From: Leucobacter chromiisoli
GTDB lineage: Bacteria > Actinomycetota > Actinomycetes > Actinomycetales > Microbacteriaceae
Assembly (NCBI RefSeq): GCF_016522505.1
Contig: NZ_JAEHOH010000001.1
Location: forward strand, 124,001-188,000
Length of the DNA stretch: 64,000 nt
Direction: 5' to 3'
The position numbers and the translations under genes are program-made. Within the stretch, counting starts at the first letter, position 1. Each line of letters opens with the position of its first letter. The notes under the pieces were generated by a model. The model had not been told where the DNA came from and made no database searches. It worked only from the letters and a program-made list of their open reading frames with translations. Below, one piece after another: positions 43,742-52,682 of the stretch.

Positions 43742-44953
43742 ATGCACGTCCTCGTCGTCACCGATCAGCACCCCGAGTCGCTGGGCGGGGTGCAGGTGTC
43801 GATCCGGCTGCAACGCCGCTTCCTCGAGCGCCTCGGGCACCGCGTCACCATCGCGGCCCCCGCCCTGCATCGGCCCGGCTATGCGCCCGCGCGCGAGGAG
43901 CGCGAGGCCTGCATCGACCTGCCCTCACGCCCGATCACACGGGATCGCGAGTACGGGATCAGCTGGCCGGGAGCGCGCACCGATCGTGCGCTCGCGACGG
44001 CGCTGCGCGAGCGGCCGCCCGTCGACCTGGTGCACGTGCAGGGCGATTTCTGGGGTGCGATGATCGGGATCCGGGCCGCCCGCGGCCTCGGCGTGCCGAT
44101 CGTGCACACCATGCACAACCACGTCGACGAGGGCACGCGCGCCGTCACCCCGCTCGCACCGCTCGCCTTCCAGGGGCTGCGGGGCTGGCGCGCCCTCGCG
44201 CTCGGCCGGCCCGCGGGCGTCGTCGCCGGCGCCTCCCGCGGTGCGTGGCGCTACCTCGCCGAACTCGCTGCGGAGGCCGCCGTCGTGACGGCGCCGTCGC
44301 AGCACTTCGCCGACGAGCTCATGGCGCACGGAGTGGCCGACGAGGTGCTGGTCACCCCGAACGGCGTCGACGACGAGGCGGTCGCGAGCGTGCGGTCTCG
44401 GGTGCGCCGAGAGCGGGACCGGCCGAAGCTGGTCTGGCTCGGCCGCATGAGCCAGGAGAAGCGCGTGCTCGAGTTCATCGAGGCCGTCGCGCGATCCGGG
44501 ATCGACGCCGACGTCGCGCTGCACGGCGCCGGGCTGCTGCTGCACCGGGTGGAGGCCAGGATCGCGGAGCTCGGGCTCGGCGACCGCGTCACGATCCCGG
44601 GGCCCGTGCCCTACGGGGACGCGCTGGCGGCCATGCGGGAGGCCGATGCGCTGGTGCAGACGTCCATCGGCTTCGAGACCCAGGGGCTCACGCCGTTCGA
44701 GGCCGCCGCGCTCGGAACCCCGACGGTGTTCTGCGATACCGAGATCGCCGACGACGTGGGCGTGGAGCCCGCCTGGCGGGTGGGAGGCACGAGCGTCGAC
44801 GCGCTGGCCGCGACGCTGCGGCGCGCGGTGGAGCGGATCGCAGCGGAGCCGGGAGGCCTCCGCGTGCCGGAGGCCGAGGGGCGCCGATTCCTGCAGTCGA
44901 CGCAGAGCGAGAACATGGTGCGGCTGTACGAGCGGGTGCTCGCGCGAGCCTAG
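43742..44953 (+). CDS. GT4 glycosyltransferase
   Basis: A 403-residue transferase starting VVTDQHPESLGGVQVSI. The C-terminal domain has LVWLGRMSQEKR and the donor motif GFETQGLTPFEAAALG (EX7E). Works with the upstream transferase, probably on a lipid-linked or envelope glycan; the acceptor is unknown. Convergent with the secreted NlpC-like gene, 4 bases apart. Confidence 0.87.
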   Translation: MHVLVVTDQHPESLGGVQVSIRLQRRFLERLGHRVTIAAPALHRPGYAPAREEREACIDLPSRPITRDREYGISWPGARTDRALATALRERPPVDLVHVQGDFWGAMIGIRAARGLGVPIVHTMHNHVDEGTRAVTPLAPLAFQGLRGWRALALGRPAGVVAGASRGAWRYLAELAAEAAVVTAPSQHFADELMAHGVADEVLVTPNGVDDEAVASVRSRVRRERDRPKLVWLGRMSQEKRVLEFIEAVARSGIDADVALHGAGLLLHRVEARIAELGLGDRVTIPGPVPYGDALAAMREADALVQTSIGFETQGLTPFEAAALGTPTVFCDTEIADDVGVEPAWRVGGTSVDALAATLRRAVERIAAEPGGLRVPEAEGRRFLQSTQSENMVRLYERVLARA

Positions 44954-44957
44954 CGGC

Positions 44958-45599
44958 TCAGAAGCGCCAGACGACGGCCTGGAAGCCGGCCGGGGGCTTC
45001 GGGGTCCAGGCTTCGTCCTTGCTGACGAGGCCCGAGCCGCCCGGGTTGTTCGACTCGATGATGGTGAAGGTGCCGTCGTCGTTGACGCCGGTGATGAGCA
45101 GCGTGTGGACGCCGGTCACCCAGGAGGTGGGGGAGGCGAGGTGCTCGTACTGCACGATGTCGCCGGGCTGCGCGTCGGCGATCGTCAGGCGGGTGGCCCC
45201 GTCGTAGTTGCTGACGGGGTTGCCGCCGCCGGCCCAGGCGCCGCCGCCCGCGCGGATCCAGCGCTGCGCCGACATGATGCACTCGCCAGGCTGGCTCCAG
45301 CCGGTCGGACGGCTAGTGCCGATCTCGCTCTCGGCCAGCGCGATCGCCGCCTCGACGTCGAAGTTGTGGGGGGTGCTCGCCCGCTCGCTGCTCGGCGTCA
45401 TCATCGAGTCGAGAGCCTGCGTGCTCAGCGTGTCCTCGGTGGTGTTGAGCGTCTGCGAGATGCCGGGTGCGGGGAGCACCGAGGCGGAGCCGGGGGAGAA
45501 GTCTTCGGTCGGAGCTGCGGCCGTGGCCGGTGCGGCGCCGAAGGCGAACGTCACCGCGGAGACGAGGGTCACGATGAACGTCTTGGCAGGAAACTGCAC
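44958..45599 (-). CDS. Secreted CHAP/NlpC-P60-like peptidase or amidase
   Basis: A 213-residue exported protein. A signal peptide (cleavage near ATAAAP) leads to a mature domain with Cys107 (GECIMSAQRW), His165 (VHTLLIT) and an acidic/Asn site IESNN, the Cys-His-polar layout of CHAP and NlpC/P60 peptidoglycan hydrolases; PGDIVQYEH is also typical. GTG 45599 after GGAG is preferred to the ATG 18 codons upstream. No separate cell-wall anchor domain is seen. Confidence 0.75.
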   Translation of the reverse strand: MQFPAKTFIVTLVSAVTFAFGAAPATAAAPTEDFSPGSASVLPAPGISQTLNTTEDTLSTQALDSMMTPSSERASTPHNFDVEAAIALAESEIGTSRPTGWSQPGECIMSAQRWIRAGGGAWAGGGNPVSNYDGATRLTIADAQPGDIVQYEHLASPTSWVTGVHTLLITGVNDDGTFTIIESNNPGGSGLVSKDEAWTPKPPAGFQAVVWRF

Positions 45600-45780
45600 T
45601 CGCGATTCTCCAGAACGATAGATGAACAGAAAGCGGCGCCCGAAAGAACGCACGCGTTCCAGTATGCGTTATCGTTCCGTTACAAAGCAAGTTGTACTTG
45701 AAGATTTGAGATTTCATGGAGCGTCCGCCCAGGCGGGGATGGGTGCCGGTGCGGAGTCGCGCTGAAACGAGTCGTAATGT

Positions 45781-45816
45781 GAAGCATAAGCCGAGGTGAA
45801 TTGTTTGCTATGCTTC
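45781..45816 (+). promoter_or_regulatory. Symporter promoter with inverted repeat
   Basis: GAAGCATA (45781-45788) and its exact complement TATGCTTC (45809-45816) are 20 bases apart. The right arm contains the -10 TATGCT (45809-45814), and no good -35 is present, so an activator or repressor bound at the repeat likely sets expression. Confidence 0.6.
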
Positions 45817-45874
45817 CACGGTCACCCGCGCGGCCGGATCCGCGCGCTCCCGCTCTGAAAGGACGACATCCTCC

Positions 45875-47368
45875 ATGTCGACAACGACAGCTGCGCCCGC
45901 GCGGCGCCGCCTCCCCCAGTGGACCACCTCCTTCGGCTGGCAGATCCTCGCGGGCCTCGTCCTCGGCCTCGTGCTCGGCGCCGTCGCGCTGAGCATCGGG
46001 TCCGACGCCGAGGATCAGCCGAACGGCCTCCACGCCACGCTCGACGTGATCGGCTCGAGCTACGTCTCGCTGCTGCGCGCCGCGGTGGTGCCCCTCATCT
46101 TCACCGCGATCGTGTCGAGCATCGTGGGGCTCCGGAAGGTGACGAACGCCGCGCGCCTCGCCTGGCAGACGCTGCTCTGGTTCGCCATCACCGCCCTCAT
46201 CGCCGTGATCATCGGCATCGTCCTCGGCGTCGCGCTGCGCCCGGGCGCTGCCGCGTCGCAGACCGAGCTCGCACCCGGCGACCCCTCCACGGTGGGGACC
46301 TGGTGGAACTTCCTGACGGGGCTCGTGCCGGGCAACTTCCTCGGCCTCACCGTCAGCGCCTCGGTCGACGATGCGGGGGCCGTCTCGGCGTCGCCCGGCT
46401 TCAACGTGCTGCAGGTCATCGTGATCTCGGCGGTCATCGGCATCGCCGCGCTCAAGGTCGGGGAGAAGGCCGAGCCCTTCATCCGGCTCACCGACTCGGC
46501 GCTCTCCGTGATCCAGAAGGTGCTGTGGTGGATCATCCGCCTCGCCCCGCTCGGCACGCTCGGGCTGATCGGCAACGCCGTCGTCGAGTACGGCTGGGAG
46601 AAGATGGGATCGCTGACCTGGTTCGTCGGGGTGCTCTACATCGGCCTCGCGCTCGTGCTCTTCGTCGTCTACCCCGTGCTCGTGAAGGTGCACGGCCTGT
46701 CGGTGCGCCAGTACTTCTCCGGCGTGTGGCCCGCGGTGCAGCTCGGCTTCGTCAGCCGCTCCTCGATCGGCACGCTGCCGCTCACCGAGCGGGTCACGGA
46801 GCGCAACCTCGGTGTTCCCCGCGGCTACGCCTCCTTCGCGGTGCCGCTCGGCGCGACGACGAAGATGGACGGCTGCGCGGCCATCTACCCGGCGGTCGCG
46901 GCGATCTTCATCGCGCAGTTCTTCGGGCTCGAGCTGTCCGTCGTGCAGTACCTCCTCATCGTGCTGGTGTCGGTGGTCGGCTCGGCCGCGACCGCCGGCA
47001 CGACGGGGGCGACCGTGATGCTCACGCTCACGCTGTCGACCGTCGGACTGCCCCTCGAGGGCGTGGGCCTGCTGCTCGCCGTCGACCCCATCATCGACAT
47101 GGGCCGCACCGCGGTGAACGTGGCCGGGCAGGCGCTGGTGCCGACCATCGTCGCCAAGCGCGAGGGGATCCTCGACCTCGGCCTCTACAACGCGCCGCGT
47201 CAGGGCGTCGCCTTCGACAACGACGACGTCGAGACCGAGACGGCGGGCAACCGAGCGGCGGTCGCGGTGGACGGTCGGGCGGAGACTCCGTCGGAGGGCC
47301 GAGTGGCGGCCGCCGCGGCGGATGGCCGCGCGGCCGGGGACGAGGAGCTGGCCGGAGTCCAGCGGTAA
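45875..47368 (+). CDS. Dicarboxylate/amino-acid:cation symporter (DAACS family)
   Basis: A 497-residue secondary transporter. Eight or more hydrophobic helices; SRSSIGTLP stands at the serine-rich re-entrant loop and TTKMDGCAA at the NxDGT-type substrate site; TAGTTGATVML follows. Transports glutamate, aspartate or C4-dicarboxylates with H+ or Na+. The final ~55 residues are an Ala/Asp/Glu-rich cytoplasmic tail. ATG 45875 is preceded by GAAAGGACG. Confidence 0.9.
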   Translation: MSTTTAAPARRRLPQWTTSFGWQILAGLVLGLVLGAVALSIGSDAEDQPNGLHATLDVIGSSYVSLLRAAVVPLIFTAIVSSIVGLRKVTNAARLAWQTLLWFAITALIAVIIGIVLGVALRPGAAASQTELAPGDPSTVGTWWNFLTGLVPGNFLGLTVSASVDDAGAVSASPGFNVLQVIVISAVIGIAALKVGEKAEPFIRLTDSALSVIQKVLWWIIRLAPLGTLGLIGNAVVEYGWEKMGSLTWFVGVLYIGLALVLFVVYPVLVKVHGLSVRQYFSGVWPAVQLGFVSRSSIGTLPLTERVTERNLGVPRGYASFAVPLGATTKMDGCAAIYPAVAAIFIAQFFGLELSVVQYLLIVLVSVVGSAATAGTTGATVMLTLTLSTVGLPLEGVGLLLAVDPIIDMGRTAVNVAGQALVPTIVAKREGILDLGLYNAPRQGVAFDNDDVETETAGNRAAVAVDGRAETPSEGRVAAAAADGRAAGDEELAGVQR

Positions 47369-47399
47369 CGCGGGTCTCCAGACCACCCGCTCCTGCGAT

Positions 47400-47435
47400 C
47401 CGAGAGCGCCCGGCCGATGGCCGCGGCGCTCTCGG
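47400..47435 (+). terminator. Terminator after the symporter gene
   Basis: An 11-base outer stem (47400-47410 with 47425-47435) and a 5-base inner stem (47411-47415 with 47419-47423), one bulge and a GAT loop. The sequence just downstream (about 47436-47505) is low-complexity GTCTC/GCGTCTCGG repeats; no gene is seen before 47622. Confidence 0.72.
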
Positions 47436-47621
47436 CGTCTCGGTCTCGGCGTCTCGGTCTCTGTCTCCGCCTCCGCGTCTCGACGTCTCCGCGTGGCCGG
47501 GTAGCGCGCGGCAGCATACGAGCTCGCGGCGGCGCGGGCCACCCCCTGTTCCCGGTGGCGGGCCGTCGCGCATGCTGGCGGTGTCCGCGAACGTCGCGGC
47601 ACGTAGCGGAGGGAGAGAGCG

Positions 47622-47825
47622 ATGAGTCTTCTGGGTGACGCTTCCGACGGGAGCGAGGATACGGTCAATCGGCCCGCTGAGCGTCGGGCCGAGGAGCGCC
47701 GGACTGAGGCGGATCAGGCCGAGAACCGTGCGGATCAGACCGAGAATGGTGCGGGCTCCGAGGGCGAGCGGCAGAGCGACGCCCACGAGGGCGCCGGCGG
47801 GGAGCCCGTCGACAATCTCGAGTAG
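47622..47825 (+). CDS. Small acidic disordered protein
   Basis: A 67-residue, cysteine-free protein, rich in Glu, Asp, Arg, Gln and Ser, with an imperfect repeat (ADQAEN, ADQTEN). Not recognised. The case for a gene is a strong ribosome site (GGAGGGAGAG) at a good distance from ATG 47622 and actinobacterial codon use. It has no signal or membrane segment. Confidence 0.5.
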   Translation: MSLLGDASDGSEDTVNRPAERRAEERRTEADQAENRADQTENGAGSEGERQSDAHEGAGGEPVDNLE

Positions 47826-48129
47826 GCGCTCGCGAATCCTGATGGGCGGTCGCGCGCCCCGGCGCTCAGATGGCCGGGCGCGAGCGCGAGGACCGTCGGG
47901 TGAGGGTGCGGGCGGCCGGGCTCTCCCCCGCGCACGCGGCAAGCGCCCCTCCCGGGCCGGAGCCGGGGAGGGGCGCACAGCTTGACGCGGTAGCTGCTTG
48001 GCGCCCCGCGCCGGAGACGTCCGTTTCCGGGTGAGTCCCCGTGCGGGACGTGACTCACGCTACCCGGCGGCCGCGCCCGCCGTCTCCCCCTTGACGTCGA
48101 AGGCGGCGGAGGGGTATGCGGGTCGGATC
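47826..48129. other. Gene-free stretch with two hairpins
   Basis: Contains an 11-base perfect stem (47943-47953 with 47966-47976), suited as terminator of the small acidic gene, and a second hairpin with GTGAGT (48031-48036) and ACTCAC (48053-48058) arms that may end the minus-strand gene at 48130. No supported reading frame. Confidence 0.6.
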
Positions 48130-48306
48130 TCAGGAGGGTTGATCGTCCCGGATGACGTCGCTGATCCGCAGCGCCCGCGTCTCGGCCTCCTCGAGCTCGA
48201 GGGTCGAGCCGTCCTCTCCGAGCCAGTACCAGTTCGCGAGGTCGTTCTCGGGGGCGTCCCGACGGGTGAGGGTGTATTCGACGCCGTCCACGTTCTTGGT
48301 GTGCAT
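48130..48306 (-). CDS. Small 58-residue acidic protein
   Basis: A short protein beginning HTKNVDGVEYTLTRRDAPE, containing NWYWLGEDGS and ending ISDVIRDDQPS. Not recognised. Support comes from TACAGT (48318-48313 on the minus strand) exactly 6 bases before the ATG, the same leaderless spacing as neighbours, and an in-frame compact, non-repetitive sequence with aromatic residues. Cytoplasmic, no membrane segment. Confidence 0.6.
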   Translation of the reverse strand: MHTKNVDGVEYTLTRRDAPENDLANWYWLGEDGSTLELEEAETRALRISDVIRDDQPS

Positions 48307-48644
48307 GCACCGACTGTAACCCCGCGAGCGCCGCGGGTCACGTGCCCATCGGAGAGCGTGGGGCGCTCGAGCCGCCGCGCCTTCGGGCGCGAGCGTGCGC
48401 CCCATCCGCTGGCGAGCGGACGGGTTCTTCGCGAGAGGACGCCCGTCTCCCCGCGAATCAGCCATCCGCTCGCGAAACAGACATCCACTGGCGACTGCGC
48501 CCAGCGCCCAGCGCCCAGCGCCGGAAGACGATCGATCCGCGCCTGCTGGAGAAACCAGCAGCGGGAGCCCGGCCGATGGCCTGACTCCCGCTCACTGTGT
48601 CGCATGTCGTGACTCATCCGAGACATATGCCCCGACTCATCACA
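48307..48644. other. Gene-free stretch with short repeats
   Basis: Beyond the leaderless promoter at 48313-48318, it holds three dispersed CATCCGCTxGCGA-like copies (near 48406, 48464 and 48480) and a 7-base tandem repeat (GCGCCCA, about 3.5 copies) near 48497-48522. No supported gene. Confidence 0.55.
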
Positions 48645-48721
48645 TGGCGCGCCCCGAGGGATTCGAACCCCCGACCTTCTGATCCGTAGTCAGATGCTCT
48701 ATCCAGCTGAGCTAGGGGCGC
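48645..48721 (-). tRNA. tRNA-Arg (anticodon ACG)
   Basis: A 77-base minus-strand cloverleaf with encoded CCA. Acceptor GCGCCCC pairs with GGGGCGC; anticodon loop CTACGGA gives ACG (reads CGN after A-to-I editing); T arm has GGTTCGAATCC. A -10-like TAATGT (48750-48745) lies 24 bases upstream, the same hexamer as before tRNA-Gly. Confidence 0.95.
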
Positions 48722-48876
48722 CCGTTGGTTTCCCAACCAGGAAGACATTACCGCAACTCCGGGGAAAACAAAAATCAGTACGGGGAGCCGGAGCGGCCGG
48801 GCGTTTCGCGTGCGTGCGAGGGGGAGCCCCCGGCGGGCGCGGCCCCGTCGACCCGGCCGCGCGGTATCCTGTGCGG

Positions 48877-49449
48877 GTGCCCGAGATCCCGGACGGATAT
48901 GGAGTCAGTGTGTCGCGCATCCCGGAGGCTTCGGCGGAACTGCGCCGCGCCGAGTCGCTCATCCGCTCGATCCCGGATCACCCCAAGCCGGGTGTGCTCT
49001 TCCGCGACATCACCCCGCTGCTGGCCGACGCCGCGGCGTTGCGGGCGACCGCGGAGGCGCTCGTCGCCCCGTTCGCGGGCCGCTTCGACGCCGTCGCGGG
49101 GGTGGAGGCCCGCGGGTTCCTGCTCGCGGGCGCGGCGGCGATCGCGTCGGGCGCCGGCCTGATCCCGGTGCGCAAGGCCGGCAAGCTGCCGCGCCCGGCC
49201 GCCGCCGAGGACTACGCCCTGGAGTACGGCACCGCCACGGTCGAGGCGCACGACGACCTGCCGGGCGGCACGCGGGTGCTGCTGCTCGACGACGTGCTCG
49301 CGACGGGCGGCACGCTGGTGGCGTCGCGCCGACTGCTCGAGCGGCTCGGCTACGAGGTCGCCGGCGTCTCGGTGCTCTTCGAGATCGACGGGCTCGGCGG
49401 TCGCGAGACGATCGGCGACCCGGCCCTGCACACCGTGTTCCGCAGCTGA
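48877..49449 (+). CDS. apt: Adenine phosphoribosyltransferase
   Basis: A 190-residue purine-salvage enzyme (adenine + PRPP to AMP). FRDITPLL and the PRPP loop VLLLDDVLATGGTL are diagnostic. GTG 48877 is chosen because TATCCT (48865-48870) lies 6 bases before it, with no ribosome site, indicating a leaderless mRNA; this gives a slightly longer N-terminus than ATP-binding homologues need. Stop overlaps the next start (TGATG). Confidence 0.93.
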   Translation: MPEIPDGYGVSVSRIPEASAELRRAESLIRSIPDHPKPGVLFRDITPLLADAAALRATAEALVAPFAGRFDAVAGVEARGFLLAGAAAIASGAGLIPVRKAGKLPRPAAAEDYALEYGTATVEAHDDLPGGTRVLLLDDVLATGGTLVASRRLLERLGYEVAGVSVLFEIDGLGGRETIGDPALHTVFRS

Positions 49450-52400
49450 TGCGTTCCGAGCCGCCGCTGCCGTCGCCCGACTTCTTCGACCTGGCGGGCT
49501 CGGATCCGGAGCTGCTGAACTCGGGGCGGATCCCCGACCCGCAGCCCGAGCACACGCCGCTGTTCCGGTGGCTCGCGCGGGTGCTCACCGCCGTCGAGGC
49601 GCGACTGCGCGCCCGCGGCGACAGCTCGATCCGGTTCGGAACCGGCTTCGGCTGGGCGCTCGTGGCGCTCGTCGGCCTCTTCCTGCTCTTCGGGCCCGTC
49701 ATCAACAAGCCCCTCGACTTCGACGAGGTCATCGACGCCGCGGAGGTCAGCGAGGTCGACTGGATCGCTCGAGACGCGACGATCGACTACGCCGTCACCC
49801 GCGACGGCGACGGCGGCTTCGCCGCGCAGGTCTCGGAGCGGTACACGGCCCACTTCGTGAACGGGTCCGAGCCGGGGATCGAGCGGGCCTTCGTGACGGA
49901 GTTCCAGGGGCACGACTCCCGCTTCGAGCTGCACGAGGCCACGATCGACGGGACCCCGGCCGAGGTCGACGTGGATCGGGGCGCGACGGTCACCCGGGTC
50001 GCGATCTCCCGCGCCGACGGGGCGGACCTCGAGGGGGAGCGGGAGATCGAGATCTCCTACGAGATGCACGACCTGGTCGCCACCGAGGCCGACACCGCGA
50101 CGGGTGCGGAGGTCGATCGCTGGTCGTGGCCGATCCTCGGACCATCCTGGCCCCAGGCCACCCAGGGGGTCGAGGTGTCGCTCACGCTGGCGCCCGAGCT
50201 CGACGAGGCGCTCGTGCGTCCGCCGCACGCCTACGTCGGCTGGCTGCTCCTGAGCGGCAACGAGTGGCTCGAACCCGAGGAGGAGACCGCCGCGGGCGTG
50301 CGGTACTCCTTCAGCAACGACGACACCCTGCCCCCGCACGCCGAGCTCAACGTCAGCGCGAGCTTCGCGGCGGGCACGTTCGCGCAGCCGCCCACCACGC
50401 CGCTGTTCTGGCTCCAGACCTGGGGGCCGCTGATCCCGCTGGCCCTGCTCGCGGTGCTCCTGCTCTTCGCGCTCGCGGCCCGGCGCGTGGTCTGGGCGGA
50501 CAGCGCGGGCGAGGACTGGTACCTCCCCCGGTCCGAGGCGCCCGACGGGCTCTCGCCCGTGCAGGCGGCCCAGCTGCTGGGCAAGCCGCGGCACGCGGAG
50601 CTGGTCGACGAGCTGTCGAGGCGGCCCGGGACGCCGGCGAGCTTCGGCGCGCGGCGGAAGCCCGGGAGGAGGTTCGGGAGGAAGCGTCGGAGCGCGCCGG
50701 GGAACCGCGCGTCGACCGGGCCGGCGCGGTCGGCGTGGCTCGCCGCCGTCGCGCGCGCCGGCATGCGCGCCGGGCGGATCGGCACCTTCGCGAGCGTCGC
50801 CCGGCGGCGGAGCGCGTGGTCGCGGCGCGACGCCCCGGTCGAGCAGAAGCTCCGCTGGGTGCCCGACAGCTACGTCCGCGACACCTTCCTCTTCGGATCG
50901 CTCGCGATCATGCTCCTGCAGTGGGGGCTGCTGCGACAGCTCTCGCACCAGGTGATCCTCACGATCGTGTGGTGGCCGGCGCTCTTCGTGCTCGCCTCGA
51001 CCGTCCTGGCGCTCGCCGCCGTCTGGGCGGTGCTGCGACCGAGGCCCCTCACGAGGGCGGGCGCGCTCGCGGTGCAGCAGCTCAAGGGCATCGACGTCTG
51101 GGCGAGGGCGACCAGGCTGCTCGATCGCGGGCCGGTCGACGACCCGCTGCTGCCCTACGCGGTGCTCTTCGAGCGGCCCGGGCGGGCGGGGCGCCGCATC
51201 GCCGAGCACGCGGGGCGCGAGGCGGGGGACCGCCGGCTCGGACGCGCGTGGCGCACCGAGCACTTCGTCTCCCTGCCCGCGGTGCTCGCCCTGCTCGCCG
51301 CGGTGGCGGTGCTCGCGGGATCGATCGTCACCGTGTCGACACGGCCGGCGCCCTACGGCGAGACGCGGTTCCTCACCTGGCCCTCGACCCACGAGATGCC
51401 GGGCGCGATCTGGTCGCAGATCGAGGGATTCGAGATCGAGGCCGAGCTCACGCGGGACGAGAGCGGCGACGCCCGGCTCGAGGTCCTCGAGCGCGACGCG
51501 GTGCGCTTCACCCCCGGCGGCGGATCGGTGCCGCAGCTCGTCAGGGAGTGGCCGAGCGAGCGGCTGGGGCAGGATCTCGGCCTCGAGATCGAGTCGGTGC
51601 GGATCGACGGCGCGGAGGTGCCGTTCCGGGAGATCCGGGGCGAGCAGACCCGCGCGATGACCACGCAGCTGTCGACGGTGCTCGACGGCCTCTCCGAGGT
51701 CGAGATCGCCTACTCGCTGCGGAGCCCGGTCGTGGAGGCGCCGAGCGGACGCGACGGCGTGCAGCAGATGCGCTGGGCGGGCGTGCTCGGTTTCTGGGAC
51801 GACACCTACTACGCCGACGCGGCCGATCCCTTCGGCGACACGGCCTCGGTGCGCCCCCTCCGGGTGCAGCTGACCGTCGCTCCCGACGTCGCGGCCGAGA
51901 TCCGCTCGGGCGGCTGGATCGACTACGACGGCGACCTCGAGCGGGTGCGCTACGAGGACGGCAACTCCTTCGGTCCGTGGACGTACGAGGAACGGGTGTA
52001 CGACCACCGCGTCGAGGGCCTCGGGAGCCCGGCCTACGATCTGAGGATCGGTTCCGAGACGGTGGGCGACGACGGCTCGCTGACGGTAACGATCGACGCC
52101 GATGCCGTCGAGTCGCGCGAGGCGCCGGAGGCGGGAACCGGGGACGAGACGGGCGAGGAGGAGGCGTTCGCGGTGGATCCCGAGACCAACGACTGGCTGG
52201 GCAAGCACGAGCTCTCCCTGAGCGGCGATCTCGGCGCGGTGCTGAACTTCGACCCGGGCGCCTTCGCGAACGTCGAGGAGGGCGCCTACGAGCGGTACCG
52301 CGTCGAGCACCGAGCGCCCTACGCGGCGGTCATGGGGCTCACCGCGCTGCTCGCGGCCGCGTCGATCGCCGTGACCGTCTTCGCGCTCCGCTTGCGCCGC

Positions 52401-52628
52401 CGAGCCGGTGCATCGCTCGCGACGGTCTCGTTCGCCGCGATCCCGATCGCCGGGGCGGCGCAGGTGGTGCTCGGCTCCTGGGCGATCATGTCGATGCCGG
52501 GAAGCAATGCGGAGGGCGGGATCGCGCTGGCCTTCGGCACGCTCATGTGGGCCGCGGTCGTCGTGCAGGCGACCGTCGTTGTGCGCCGCAGAGCCGGCGC
52601 CGCGGGCGGCGCGGCCGTCCGCGACTGA
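49449..52628 (+). CDS. Large DUF2207-type membrane protein with duplicated ectodomain
   Basis: A 1059-residue membrane protein coupled to apt by one base. Order: cytoplasmic N-terminus, helix (about 68-88), ectodomain 1 (about 95-315), helix (about 320-345), a basic cytoplasmic segment, two helices (about 480-535), helix (about 620-640), ectodomain 2 (about 650-950), and three or so C-terminal helices. The ectodomains share a pattern: a DYAVTRDGDG/EAELTRDESG start, an ATIDGTPAEV/VRIDGAEVPF centre and an IEISY/VEIAY end, so they look duplicated. DUF2207 proteins have no assigned function. No catalytic motif. Confidence 0.75.
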   Translation: MRSEPPLPSPDFFDLAGSDPELLNSGRIPDPQPEHTPLFRWLARVLTAVEARLRARGDSSIRFGTGFGWALVALVGLFLLFGPVINKPLDFDEVIDAAEVSEVDWIARDATIDYAVTRDGDGGFAAQVSERYTAHFVNGSEPGIERAFVTEFQGHDSRFELHEATIDGTPAEVDVDRGATVTRVAISRADGADLEGEREIEISYEMHDLVATEADTATGAEVDRWSWPILGPSWPQATQGVEVSLTLAPELDEALVRPPHAYVGWLLLSGNEWLEPEEETAAGVRYSFSNDDTLPPHAELNVSASFAAGTFAQPPTTPLFWLQTWGPLIPLALLAVLLLFALAARRVVWADSAGEDWYLPRSEAPDGLSPVQAAQLLGKPRHAELVDELSRRPGTPASFGARRKPGRRFGRKRRSAPGNRASTGPARSAWLAAVARAGMRAGRIGTFASVARRRSAWSRRDAPVEQKLRWVPDSYVRDTFLFGSLAIMLLQWGLLRQLSHQVILTIVWWPALFVLASTVLALAAVWAVLRPRPLTRAGALAVQQLKGIDVWARATRLLDRGPVDDPLLPYAVLFERPGRAGRRIAEHAGREAGDRRLGRAWRTEHFVSLPAVLALLAAVAVLAGSIVTVSTRPAPYGETRFLTWPSTHEMPGAIWSQIEGFEIEAELTRDESGDARLEVLERDAVRFTPGGGSVPQLVREWPSERLGQDLGLEIESVRIDGAEVPFREIRGEQTRAMTTQLSTVLDGLSEVEIAYSLRSPVVEAPSGRDGVQQMRWAGVLGFWDDTYYADAADPFGDTASVRPLRVQLTVAPDVAAEIRSGGWIDYDGDLERVRYEDGNSFGPWTYEERVYDHRVEGLGSPAYDLRIGSETVGDDGSLTVTIDADAVESREAPEAGTGDETGEEEAFAVDPETNDWLGKHELSLSGDLGAVLNFDPGAFANVEEGAYERYRVEHRAPYAAVMGLTALLAAASIAVTVFALRLRRRAGASLATVSFAAIPIAGAAQVVLGSWAIMSMPGSNAEGGIALAFGTLMWAAVVVQATVVVRRRAGAAGGAAVRD

Positions 52629-52682
52629 CCCGTCCCAGCGTTCATCGACCTTCCTCCCGGCTCGCGCCCGTAGTGTGAGCGC

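Noticed and set aside
48400-48525. Dispersed CATCCGCT-like and GCGCCCA repeats as CRISPR or attachment site
   Set aside because: Irregular spacing, short units, no spacers, no integrase; the nearby tRNA-Arg end is not duplicated in the window.
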